Positions 1 through 10,764 of a stretch of 64,000 nucleotides of DNA are shown here, piece by piece (within the stretch, counting starts at the first letter, position 1; each line of letters starts with the position of its first letter). The stretch lies in the NCBI RefSeq assembly GCF_015832195.1, contig NC_052030.1:11303439-11367438 (forward strand). Direction: 5' to 3'. The notes beneath the pieces were generated by a model. That model was given only the letters and a program-made list of their open reading frames with translations, did not search any database and had not been told where the DNA came from. A program made the translations under genes and the position numbers. Source of the DNA: Motacilla alba alba. Its lineage: Eukaryota > Chordata > Aves > Passeriformes > Motacillidae.

Positions 1-69
1 CATATTTATATCCCAACTTCTATTATGGATGCTTTCTAATTTTTCATCTTCTCGCCAACAGTGCCTTAC

Positions 70-3000
70 CTTTGGCTCTTTAAATTCCAGATCTTCTCCG
101 TACTGAATGGTGAAGTCGATGTGCTGCAGAACGATGTTGATGCTTTCCTCATCAGAGCGATCCAGAGGCAGGAATCGAACCATACCATAGTCATCAATCT
201 GCACAAGGATGCAAAGCACGGTGCCAGGGACATGCAGAAATTCATTCTCAATCCCAGCACTCAAAGCCACTTCCTTAAGCCACTCTTGTCTGGACTTCTA
301 AAATACCATTTAAAGTCACACTGCAAAGCAATGGCAATTCCCTGCTCGGAACACCTGGCTGCCAATCCTGAGTTCTACACAGCAGCAAATTCCCAAAATT
401 GCCAACAGAAAAGAATTCCAAGCAAATGTATTGGCTGTGATCCAGATATCAAGTGTATCATTTCAGTACTATCAAGAATCTCATGGTAATCAGAAAAAAT
501 AAAAAACTGAGTTAAAAGGGGCAAAAAGTGAGAGTGAATTTTAGTAATGTACCTACCAATCCACATATAGATTTGGTCAGCTTTTTAAACCTTTTGCTTT
601 TCAATATATTTGTAGAATCTTCAATCATAGAATACATATCTGGATCCAAGTACCTGGAAAACAAAGCCATCATCAGCACTGAAAGTCTGTCATTCAGAAT
701 GACACAAAAGAGCCAAGAGAAATTATTTACAGAAAAATCCAGAGATCAGTACAAACATGGAGCTATTCTTTTGACTCTGACTAAACTAAGCATCCTACCC
801 AGATGTTTAAACACTATTGTTTGAAATAAACAAAATCCATCTTCTCCCATTCCAAAAGACTGTGTTTTAATTGTGGGAAAGATTAGACTCAACTTGCAGT
901 GAACTTTGCCTCAGTATACTGTACTACAGAGTAAATAATTTTTTGGAACTTACTTTTCTATTTCCTTCTTGGCTTTCTTGCTCAGCAAATCCATTTTGGT
1001 CATGACGTTTATCTGTGGAATCTCCAACGATATCATTGCACTGAGAGCTGCCAGGATTCCAGAAATAAACTTGAAGAGGATGAAAAATGATGCATTAAAG
1101 TACAGACAAGCACAACACAAACACACAGGACATTCAACCACAGGCCAAATCTGGTCATGAACATATGGACACAAAGCCATATGAGGAATCATTCTCTCCT
1201 CTGGAAAAAGGAGATGCCAAGAACCCCCTCAATTTTTGGAGCCTCAAATATGGATCTGCCACTGAAAAGGGCATTAGGAAAACCCAAACCCTTCTTGGGA
1301 TAGTTACTGCTAAATGGGGAAGGTGGCCTGTTTGCTCTGGGGATCTGAGAAAGCTCTCGTGGAATCACAGAAGAATTTAGGTTGGAAGGGACTTCTGGAG
1401 GTTATCTGGCTCCTAAAGCTGCTCAAACAGAAGCACTTCCAGGTCAGACCAGGCTGCTCTGGGGTTTGCCCAGTCAAGTTTTGACTCTGTGAGCGCCTGT
1501 CCCAGTCTGACCCCTCTGCTGGCTGTCTTTCCATCCATCTGGGGCTGTCCTTGCTGCAGGCTGTGTCTGAGGCAGCTGCTGACAGCAACCACATCTCCCC
1601 AGACCTGGCAGTTTTTCCTCTGGGCAAACCCAGCTCCCTGAATGGCTCAGACTTGTTGTTCTTTATAAAAACGAACTTCATCAACAGACTTCAAATGGAT
1701 ACCTTGAAAGATTCCACCATGAACTGAGAATCCACAAGGAAAACTCCACAGACACGGAATTCCCACTGCTGCAGCTGCTCCACCAACTGTTTCATCACGG
1801 GCAGGTGTGTGTAGAGCTCAATCTGACCTGGGGCACACTCAGGATGTTAACAGGTAGGAATGTGAAGAAACAGGAACAGTCCACAGTTATATGTAGACAG
1901 GGGAACTGTACTTAAATAAAAATTGATAAGGAAAGCACCCTCTTTTCAGGCAGCTCTGTGTTTGGGTGAAGTGGAAAAGAAATAAAAGGGGGTTTTTCCT
2001 CCTTTGGTCTCCAGTTAGGGTTAGTTTGCAGTTGCCACAGCTCATGATGCTACCAAACATCTGTGCAGTCACCCAGATCAGCCCACGACCAAGTTCACTC
2101 CTGAGACACCTGAAAGTGACTCTGACAACTGTTAACAGCTCAACAGAATGGGAATTATCACAACCAAATCTTCCAATGCTTATGAAGAGTGGTACCAAAA
2201 CATTGGCATGTACTTACCTGGGCAATCAAACAAAACATAGTCATCCTCCACGTGCCCGAGGCTCTCCTCCAGCCAGCTGAAGTTATTGGCAAAGTATTCC
2301 ATGCAAAACACCAAGCCACCATTGGGGCCAAACCTCAAGGACTCATCTTCCATGACATCGTCCACTTCTATCAGCTCACGGATGTCTGCGACACACAAAC
2401 AGCACCGAGGGTGGGAGTGAGCTCTGCAGGCAGGGAACGAGCTCTGCAGGCAGGGAGTGAGCTCTGCAGGCAGGGAGTGAGCTCTGCAGGCAGTGTGGCA
2501 GCTGAGAAAACCAACAGCACTTCACAGCAGTGCTGGGGGATCTCCCTGGCACAGGCAGCAGCCAAACACAACAGGTTATGTTCATGAAACTTACACAAAT
2601 GCCTTCATTCCTCAAGTAAATATATGCTAAATACTTCCTGGGACTTATTGGGGTGGGGTGGGAGGATCTTTTGAGGGTTCCTGGTGATTGTCTGGGAAGC
2701 ATCTCATTCCCCAGATTTTCTTCTTATGGTCCAGGATCTTCTAATGAATCTCTTCTGAAAGTATTTCAGCTGTGTGGCCAGGTCAAGATGCACTTTTCTT
2801 ATCATCTTTGTGCAGACACAAACACTGCTGCTGTTCTTAAAACTGAGGCATCTGCCGGTACATGACAACCACTGGTGCAGGTAACCACAGGGATTAAGCA
2901 GGAGCTGGCACAGGGCAAGAGCCACTGATGCAGGGAGTTATCCCTGGTACAAGACTGCATTAATGTCTGCCATCTCTGAGCACTATTGGCTACCAGACTA

Positions 3001-3286
3001 GAATTACTCACCGATTTAAGGACCGTACCCTATGGTCCTTACCCAGGGGCTCACCTGCCATGACGGGGTAGCTGAAGAGCTCGGCCGCCGGGTCCAGGTT
3101 CACCACCTGCACGGCGCGGCCCAGCGCCTCGCAGTGCTGCACCATGGTGGAGCAGTACGTGCTCTGCAAGGCACACGCGGCCGTCAGGAGCCGTCACGGG
3201 CCTCCCGCCGCCCCCGTTCCCCGCCGTTCCCCGCTCACCTTCCCGCTGCCCGCCGGGCCCATCACCAGCTGCGCGTACCGCGGCAT
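70..3286 (-). CDS. GPN3: GPN-loop GTPase 3 (partial: last exon lies off the left edge)
   Basis: GPN3 is a small GTPase that, with GPN1, is needed for assembly and nuclear import of RNA polymerase II. Seven coding exons are visible on the minus strand: 3239-3286, 3055-3163, 2218-2385, 1703-1827, 954-1069, 557-653 and 70-198. All junctions are GT-AG and in phase, giving 264 residues. The human protein has about 284, so the missing acidic tail (about 20 residues) should be in one exon left of position 1. The P-loop GPAGSGK is at residues 10-16, the family-defining Gly-Pro-Asn loop at 72-74 (RFGPNGG), DCPG at 105-108 and TKMD, the guanine-specificity motif, at 174-177. The start ATG (3284-3286) sits in a good context (CAGCCATGC) inside a CpG island. 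Similarity to human GPN3 is very high along the whole length, so identity is near certain. Confidence 0.96.
1358..1660 (-). mobile_element. CR1 LINE 3'-end fragment
   Basis: In GPN3 intron 4. Read on the plus strand it begins with a GGAATCACAGAAG stretch followed by GGTTGGAAGGGAC, which is the reverse complement of the typical avian CR1 3' terminus. The downstream 250 bp (aggctgctctgg, cccagtctgac) continues in the CR1 3'-end style. It is an old, diverged, 5'-truncated copy on the minus strand, with no intact ORF. The outer boundary near 1660 is approximate. Confidence 0.7.
2411..2493. repeat. 20-bp tandem repeat, four copies
   Basis: In GPN3 intron 2. The unit GCTCTGCAGGCAGGGAGTGA starts at 2421, 2441, 2461 and 2481, a period of exactly 20 bp, with one two-base change in the first copy and decay in the last. 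The open frames across it on both strands come from the repeat and are not genes. Confidence 0.9.
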
Positions 3287-3640
3287 GGCTGCGGCGGCCC
3301 GGCGGGGAATGGCCGCTGCGGCGCTCCGTAGCCCGGCCGAACCTGTGACGGCTCCGCGCACGGTCCCGCCCGCCGCGGTACGGCGAGCCGGCGGGGTCAA
3401 ACCGAGCACGCCCCTCTCGCGAGACGGCGGCGCTGGGGCGGGCGCACGTGCGCGCGCGGTGAGGGACCGGGAGCCGCCGCGGCCCGAGGGGCCTCCGGTA
3501 ACACCGACAGCGCCCCCGGGCCCGCTCCGCTCAGCCCCCGCCCGGCGGCTCCCACACGCGCCCGCTCCCTCTCCTCCGGAGCCGCGGCGCTGCCGCCCCT
3601 CGCAGGGATCCCCCCCCGGTGCTTGTACCGAGCATCCTCC
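3030..3640. promoter_or_regulatory. CpG-island, probably bidirectional promoter of GPN3 and DENR
   Basis: A dense CpG block covers GPN3 coding exons 1-2 and the DNA upstream. At 3415-3424 there is the palindrome TCTCGCGAGA, an element known from TATA-less and often bidirectional promoters, 129 bp upstream of the GPN3 start codon. At 3442-3453 lies the 12-bp palindrome GCGCACGTGCGC, which contains a CACGTG E-box and resembles NRF1 sites. Shortly after, at 3459, GCG|GTGAGG is a good plus-strand splice donor and could end a non-coding first exon of DENR, whose coding starts right after an acceptor at 4870. No TATA box is seen. The motifs are direct observations; shared use is inferred from head-to-head gene orientation. 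Confidence 0.7.
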
Positions 3641-4870
3641 CGGCGCCCTCCGTACCGTCAGTGCCGGCACAGCCCCGCCCTGCGAGCCCGCCCCTCCTCA
3701 GGTACCCGAACCGCATTCCCCCGGCTCCCCCCATCCCCTCAGCTCCCCCATCCCCTCCATTCTGCCCTCACGAATCCCCCCCGCTCCCCCATCCCCTCAG
3801 CTCCCCCATCCTCTCCGTTCTGCCCTCACGAATCCCCCCCGCTCCCCCATCCCCTCAGCTCCCCCATCCCCTCAGCTCCCCCATCCCCTCCATTCTGCCC
3901 TCACGAATCCCCCCGATCCCCCATCCCCTCAGCTCCCTCATCCCCCCCGATCCCCCATCCCCTCAGCTCCCTCATCCCCTCCGTTCTGCCCTCACGAATC
4001 CCCCCGCTCCTCCATCCCGCCGTGCCCGTGATCCCCGCCGTGTCCGGTGTCCCAGCACCCTTCCCCGAGCCGCCCTCGCTTCTGCCCCCGCACCACCGAG
4101 CACCCCCCGCGCCGCTCCGGGGTCTCACGGGCAGCAGCATCCTCACCCACACCGTGTCCGTCTGTCCTTGTCCCCCTGTCCTGAACCCACCGCCTCGGGA
4201 ATTCTCCCTCAGCCTTCCTCACTGCCCAGCTCGGCTGGTGCGGCATCCCAAGCTCCCTCGCACATCCCCTGTTTGTTCCCACCGTCCTGGGGGATTTCTT
4301 GTGTGTTCCACACTCTTTCCTTGTTGACTCCTGCCTTCTAAGCGCCTTGCTTGAAAACATGTGTGTAAACCACTGTTAAGTCCATTAATGGCTTGAGTTT
4401 GCTTTCCTTTTTTATGCTCTGTTTTTTTTTTTTTCTTTCCCAGTGTTCTTGGATCAGGTTGTGACTCTTCAGGCACTGGTTTAAATGACCCCTTTCCTTT
4501 GCTAATATGCAAGAGGTACCAGCCCCCAGTGCCCTGCTGTTCGTGTGCCACTGATTTATCATGATCCTTCACTGCATTTCCTTAACCCAGTGTGTTCTCT
4601 AATTCCATGTGGGTTTCTGAAAGATTTTTCTTCATTTTATGGCGCTTTGGCTCCTTTCCCCCTTAGGTGCTAGAACTCCAATACTGCTTGGTGTCCTTTG
4701 TAGCAATTTTCCCCATGTTTTCATTACTTTTGACCCCCATTTTCCTCTCCCTGATCTCTCACTCCCTTTTGACCCTTATCCCTATTTCCTCTGGGATTCT
4801 TGATTTGGGAGGGCTGTGAACGACTCAAACCCAGAGCCTGGGTGCTGACTCTGTCACCTGTGCCCCGCAG
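3640..4870. other. Presumed DENR intron 1, no gene seen
   Basis: Between the shared CpG island and the first coding exon of DENR. It holds the pyrimidine-rich minisatellite, then unique sequence with T-rich stretches (for example a T run near 4423-4436). No conserved coding segment is recognisable. Human GPN3 has FAM216A as its divergent neighbour; I saw nothing resembling it here, although a distant homologue would be hard to spot by eye. Confidence 0.55.
3712..4012. repeat. Pyrimidine-rich minisatellite
   Basis: The plus strand is almost pure C/T. A 17-bp unit CTCAGCTCCCCCATCCC alternates with a longer segment ending in CCCTCACGAATC, which recurs at about 3766, 3824, 3898 and 3989, so a short repeat is nested in a longer one. 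It lies in the presumed first intron of DENR. Long open frames on both strands here are products of this composition. Confidence 0.85.
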
Positions 4871-4879
4871 GCCTGTGAC

Positions 4880-7800
4880 ATGGCCACGGACGTGGCCGAG
4901 CCCGTGCTCCCTGAGTGCAGAGGGGACGGCAGGAGCGGTGCCAGGCCCGACGCCGATTACCCCCTGCGGGTCCTCTACTGCGGAGGCAAGTCCTGGCACA
5001 GGGGGGCACACATCTCTTCCTGCAGGAGGCCGCTAGCACAGCGTTGCTACGTTTGGGGTCACTGTTTATTGCCGTGGGTCTTCAGGGCAGTCAGGACTTG
5101 GTGAAGCGAAGGAGAGACCTTGGCTCTATTTCAGAAGGCTGGTTTATTACATTATGATATATATTACATTAAAAAAGACCACACTATAACTATACTACAA
5201 AGAATAGAGAGAAAGATTTATTAGAGGGCGAGACAGGAATAGAAAGGAATGAATAACAAAGTTCTGTGACTCCCAGAGAGTCCGAGAGCTGCTGCCTCCT
5301 CGATTGGCCACCAAGCAGAAACATCCCACACTGACCAACCGAGGAAGCACCTGCAGCATTCCACAGCAGCAGATAATAAATTGTTCACACTTGAAGCTGA
5401 GGCCCTTCAGCTTCTCAGGAGAAGAAAATCTTAGCAAAGGGATTTTCACAAAATATCACAACTACAGCACAGAAAAGCTCTGAGCATTAGTGTGACAGCC
5501 AGAAATGGAATACATTGAACTGCAGTGTTCTTTACTCGTTCTGGTTGTAGTTTTGTGGGTGAAATTTAAAGGGAAGTAAATTGTCTTGACAGGTGTGTTT
5601 TTGGATAGGAATGTCATTTTGCTTCAGGGTGGAATACAGCAGGAGACAGCCTTGTTGTGCGTGAAAATCTGCACAGTTGGTTTGGCTGTCCCCTCTTTGG
5701 GACACTGGCAGCTCTTGGGGAAAGGAAAGCTGACCAAACCACCTGGTGCTTTGTTCAGTGTCTCTTTTGCCTCAGGTAGAAGTGCTGTTTTGTTCTGTAG
5801 CTTTTCCCATCCTTGGGCTTCTCCTCCCCTTCCCTCAGTGACTGGCAGCTCTTGCTGTGATGGTTTTACCCTAATGCAGAGCGTGTGAGCACAGGTTTAA
5901 TGAGAGAGGAATTAAAATGTGGAGTGGCAACAATAAAGAAATATTTTTGAGTCAGTGTGTGGTTATAACCAGAAGTTATGTAAGAACCCATCCCTGACTT
6001 TGAAACACCACTTGGAATTTAATTACTAAGGCTGTAAGTAAAAAGGTGAAAAGTAAAAAATCCCTTTTGTAATCTCTTTTTTTTTTCCCCCCTTCTTTCT
6101 CCAGTCTGTTCGTTGCCAACAGAGGTGAGTTAATTTTTTGTTGTCCAAATTTCCTTCTGTCCTATTATGCCCCACTTTGGTGTATTTGTGATGTATTTTG
6201 TCATTCCTCCACTAACAACATCCATATGGATTTTCTCTAGTACTGTGAATACATGCCTGATGTGACTAAATGCAGACAATGGTTAGAAAAGAACTTTCCA
6301 GATGAGTTTGCAAAACTTACAGTAGGTAAGAGTCTTTTCTATTTTCTAACTGGTATGTGTCCTTGGACATATTTGGAAATATTTGAGCTTGTCCAGTTCT
6401 TATGTCTTCCATTTTCCTGCTGTGTCATGTGAAAGTTAATGCTTTGGATGCTCTGAAATAGGTTTTATAATGTCAGAAAACACTAAATAATCAATTTGTA
6501 GTTTCATTAATAATATTTGAGCTTGTTTAAGGTTCCTGTCATGAACAGTCATCCATGCACTTGTTTCCCATCCGAGTTAGGTTATTGGATTTTATCTTTC
6601 CAGTCTACAGTGGATGGCTGGAGGAAAGGCCATTAAAAATGGGGAACTTATTTGTTTGCATTTGGAATTTCAATATTAACATTATCATTAATTCCTGTCT
6701 CTCTGTGCAAGAGCCTTTATTGGAATTGTCACAGTAGCTTGGAGCTGAGGCTTTTTTGGAGTCTGATTTGCACAAATACTGTAATGAAGATGTAACATGC
6801 CTCAGTCAAAAGGCTGCTGCACTTCAGCATAGTTTACTGCTTTAGCAAAATATCACTTTACTTACTTTCTGTTCCTGTAAGGCTGTGGGTGTTTGATCAC
6901 TAATTCTGTTCTTTTTCCCCTCACTCCTTTCTGCTGCATTTAAGAAAATTCACCTAAACAGGAAGCTGGGGTTGGAGAAGGCCAAGGAAATGTGGGAGGA
7001 GGAGAAGAAGAGGAGAAGAAGAAGCAAAAGAGAGGCAAGGTCTAAATAGTTGATTGTGGTACTGATTTCAAAGCAGTTTGGGGCATCCCTTTCCCACCTG
7101 CTGGTCTGGAGCAGAGCACAAATTCCTTACATTTTGGTGGCTAGCTCTGGAATATAGGGAATATATAGGGAATATCTCCCTCCCTGTGGTCTGTGCCAAT
7201 GGAAATGTTGGACAGGAGGGACAGGCAGGGAGAGGTGATCTGCCTCCTGTGCCCCACTGTTCCTGTCACCACTGTCACACTCAGGGAGCAGTTCCTCCCA
7301 AGCTGGAATCAGCTGGCATTTCTCCCGGAATGCTGTGCCCTGTTGAGCAGCACTTTATGGGCTGCTTGCAGAGTGGAACAAAGGCTGCTTCCCTCTGGTA
7401 ATGCCTCATGACTCTGCTCTGCCTTTGTTCCTTCCACCTCTCTGTATTCACGGGACAGGATTTGGTTTCGTGCTTTCAAATCTGTTACCTGTGTCTCCAT
7501 CAGCAGTGTCAGCAGCTGTGTCTCCATCAGCAGCTGTGTCTCCTCCCAGCAGTGCTAAGGAAAAACATTCTCAAAACCCAGCTTTGGAAGATACAAAGTT
7601 ATGTGGAACAGCTTAAACACACTTTTATCTTCAATCGTTGGAGCTCTTTCTGCTGAATTAATTAACATGCTTTCCACCATAAATCAGAGGTCTGGAGTTG
7701 TTAATATGTATTTGCCTGTGCAGTGTCAGTTGTGTGTAATGCTCCAGAAATTATGGTTAATACCCAGTAAGTTTTATATTTTATGCCACATATATTTTTG

Positions 7801-10511
7801 TTTTAATTTTGGTATCTTGGTGACCAGTTTAATTTACCTTCTCAGCAGGCAGTGTCTAGTAACAACAGTAATTCATGTTCTGTAACTTGGATGCTTTTCC
7901 CAGAGATTTCAGGACATTTTATTCCAATATTAATTTGTTGTGAGGGGTGGGTATGATTAGTTTTCAGTCTGGTATTTGGTTCTAAAATGAGTGTTTAAAA
8001 TATTTGGTGATTTTTCTCCTAGAATCTAAAGTTTCATGAAAACTTACAGCATGGTGTTAAGTAGGACGGTGTAAGAGTGACCATAAGAGTGTGAGGGAAA
8101 ACAAGCCCAAAAACAAGCACAAAACAGTGTCTCTTCATGAGACACTGCTGAAACTCACTGAAGGAAATTTAAGGCAGAAATTTACTGTCTTAAAATTATC
8201 AGACACCAGTTTATAATAAAACAGAATTGAAAGTGCCGCGTGTTAGAAACAGGAACAGTCACAGGGGTTGGTTTACTTGTCATAAATTCTTTAGGTTTTC
8301 ATGCTGAGAAGGCTCAGAAACATGAAACTTTGCTTAGCCTGGAATAACATGGTGACTGTACACCGAGTTAGCTGAGATCTTAATCTGGCTTGAAGAATCC
8401 TAATGAGTGGAATGGATCTTTTGCATGCTTTACTCTGACTCAGAAATGCCTGCAGTGGGGAGTGTTCCCACAGGCTGGCCTAGGAACAGGCAGGGGGAAA
8501 GGTGCTGGCTGTTGAACGGGGTGGGGTTGGGGTGCTGGGGCTGGCTGCTGGCTCACGTTTCCTTGTCTGGTTCACTGTGGGGTCGTGCACAGGTGTCCAG
8601 AATTTGATCTGCTCTTTAACCCAGCAGCCTGGGGGAAGCAAGACCTTGTGGCCTCAGGAAATGGGCATGAGCAGCTTGCTTTGCCTCAGGCACAAACCAT
8701 GAGCATGTTAAAATAGTTATGGGAAATATCGAAGAAAAATTTCTTTCTAGAATGATGTAAATGTAGAGCAAACACAGTGATTGGTCGAGTGTGGGGAAAA
8801 GCCCTTTTATTGCTGAGTGTAGTGGGGGTCTGCTGTGCAACCTGTGCTTGAGTGCACATTTGACATGTATATATTATTTCCCATAATACTGGATTTTGAT
8901 GATCTGGGATCCTTCTTAAATAATAGTAAATCTCAGACAATGTGCAAAATACATTTTTGTTTACCAGCAGTGTTGGGGAGCTAACAGTTTCTTTGTTTAT
9001 AGGGGCAAAATCTGACCTTGTATGCTTTTTTCTTTGATGAGCTATGACATAATTTAATTTATCATGTAACCTTATGCTCTGTTTTAAAGGTGGAAGAGGT
9101 CAGATAAAACAGAAGAAGAAGACTGTACCACAGAAAGTTACGATAGCTAAAATTCCCAGAGCAAAGAAAAAATATGTCACGAGAGTGTGTGGCCTTGCCA
9201 CATTTGGTGAGTTTGGGTTCTCCTGGTATTGGATGTGCCTCTCTTTAACCTCATGATATTTCTTCTGGTTGTATTCCACTGGGGAATCTGCTTCCAGCTG
9301 TGAGATGGAAGTCCCAAGGTGCTTTCAGCAGTTCCAAAGCATGACAAAGGTACCCTGACTTCCCACAGGGATAAATTATTAAGGTACTCATTGCCATGAT
9401 TTTTCAGACAAAGAGGGCTACAGGTTTTTTTGAAGACTCACCTCAACAGAACATGTAGAGGACATCCAGCAATTTCTACCTTGAAGCATTTGTAGATCTG
9501 TAGAGTCAGATGTTTTGGGTGTAAACAACAGACTTGGCTTTCAGTGGAAGCCCTAGCAAAGCTTCATCTGTAAGGTGCCACTACTTTTTCAAGTTAAAAC
9601 AAGATTTTGGCTTTAATCTTGAGAAAATACTTTCATGACAACAACTGTACTTAAATTGTTCATTTTCCCCTGGGCAGAAATTGATCTTAAGGAAGCACAA
9701 AGGTTTTTTGCTCAGAAATTTTCCTGCGGTGCCTCAGTAACAGGAGAAGATGAGATCATCATTCAGGGGGACTTCACAGATGACATTATTGATGTCATCC
9801 AGGAGAAGTGGCCTGAGGTAACACACCTTTCTTTCTCTCAGGAAGACACACACTTTTCCACACTAGCCTGTGATTTGCCAAGGATTTTGGAAAAGGGTTT
9901 CATCTTTGGCAGCACAGATTGGTGCACAAAAATAAAAGAGCAGTTGTTGCATTCCCACCCTGCAGTGAGGGAGGCATGTCAGAATAAATGCAGCTGTCAA
10001 ATATCTGTGCCTTCTTTGTGACCATTTCTTAACAGTGAGTGTCTAAGTATTCTTACATTGCCATCCTATTTTTCAACACCTCGTAAAATATTGCAAAATT
10101 AAAACAAACATAAAAGCCCCAAGCCCCACACATTTGTGCTTCAGAAGAGATCAGCCAGTGTGGGCTGGACTGAAATTTAAAGCTGAGAGCTGTAATTGCA
10201 AGGGCTTTCTCTGTCTTTCCATTGTCCTGGCATTTCCCAAGTGGAATTCTTTATGGTTTAACTCCAAAGGGCTGTCTTTATTCCCAGCCCTGCAGGCTCA
10301 GCTGTGTCCTGTAAGCACGTGTCACTCACCCAGGATTTACAGCAGGGGATCTGGAGTGGGGCTGTTCACTTCTCCCACACTTCACTGCATTTACAGGGGT
10401 GCACATTGAGGGAGGAATGTAAGAAGAAAATCCTTAATTCGCTGTGTTGTGGCTTTTTCTCCCTAGGTGGATGATGACAGCATTGAAGATCTTGGAGAAG
10501 TCAAGAAGTGA
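4880..10511 (+). CDS. DENR: Density-regulated re-initiation and release factor
   Basis: DENR pairs with MCTS1 and acts on 40S ribosomal subunits in the cytoplasm, promoting recycling and re-initiation after short upstream ORFs. Seven coding exons: 4880-4985, 6105-6124, 6241-6325, 6945-7034, 9090-9206, 9678-9817 and 10467-10511, giving 200 aa (human 198). Phases all agree. The N-terminal zinc-site cysteines are at 34, 37, 44 and 53. A Glu/Lys-rich linker follows, then the C-terminal SUI1 fold (about 115-182) ending in GEVKK. The start codon is 9 nt after an acceptor AG at 4869-4870, in good context (GACATGG), so the 5' UTR is spliced. Two introns use GC rather than GT donors (after 4985 and after 7034), and exon 6105-6124 is only 20 nt. 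Near identity to human DENR in the C-terminal half makes the call secure. Confidence 0.97.
5040..5462 (-). mobile_element. Probable solo LTR of an endogenous retrovirus-like element
   Basis: In the DENR intron between 4985 and 6105. Read on the minus strand the block begins TGTGATATTTTGTG, contains AATAAA signals (one in the CTAATAAATC context), and runs to about 5040. This resembles LTRs I associate with songbird genomes, but I cannot name the family. No internal coding region and no clear target-site duplication were found, so the ends are approximate. Alternative: another repeat class. Confidence 0.45.
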
Positions 10512-10743
10512 TAGTGGAGGACTACCTTTATTTAATTATATGGTTATAAATGATATAGCAAAAGTGAGGCTTCTAAATCCATTTGCTCTGCAGTGAAACT
10601 GTGGAGAACCCATGTCCTTGGCATTCTCACTGTTCTGTATAGGCTGCTTGGTTTTCTTTTTTGTTTTGGTTTTTTTTTTTTTTTTGTGATATTTGCCAAA
10701 GTTAAATTGGGGTTCTACCATGCCTAAGCATGAAGTAGATTTA

Positions 10744-10749
10744 AATAAA
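10744..10749 (+). terminator. Poly(A) signal of DENR
   Basis: AATAAA 233 bp after the DENR stop codon, followed by a T/G-rich stretch (gtttctgatgtttttt) that fits a downstream element. The 3' UTR before it carries a long T run (about 10664-10685). Confidence 0.8.
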
Positions 10750-10764
10750 ATTACTGTTCCTCAC

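Noticed and set aside
3144..4341. Pro/Ser-rich ORFs of 234-295 codons on the plus strand
   Set aside because: They follow the C/T minisatellite and GPN3 CpG island in multiple frames at once, with no conserved motif.
7035..7046. GT donor at 7040 as the end of DENR exon 4 (6945-7039)
   Set aside because: It would shift the frame at the next exon and destroy the conserved GGRGQIKQ segment, so the GC donor at 7035 was preferred.
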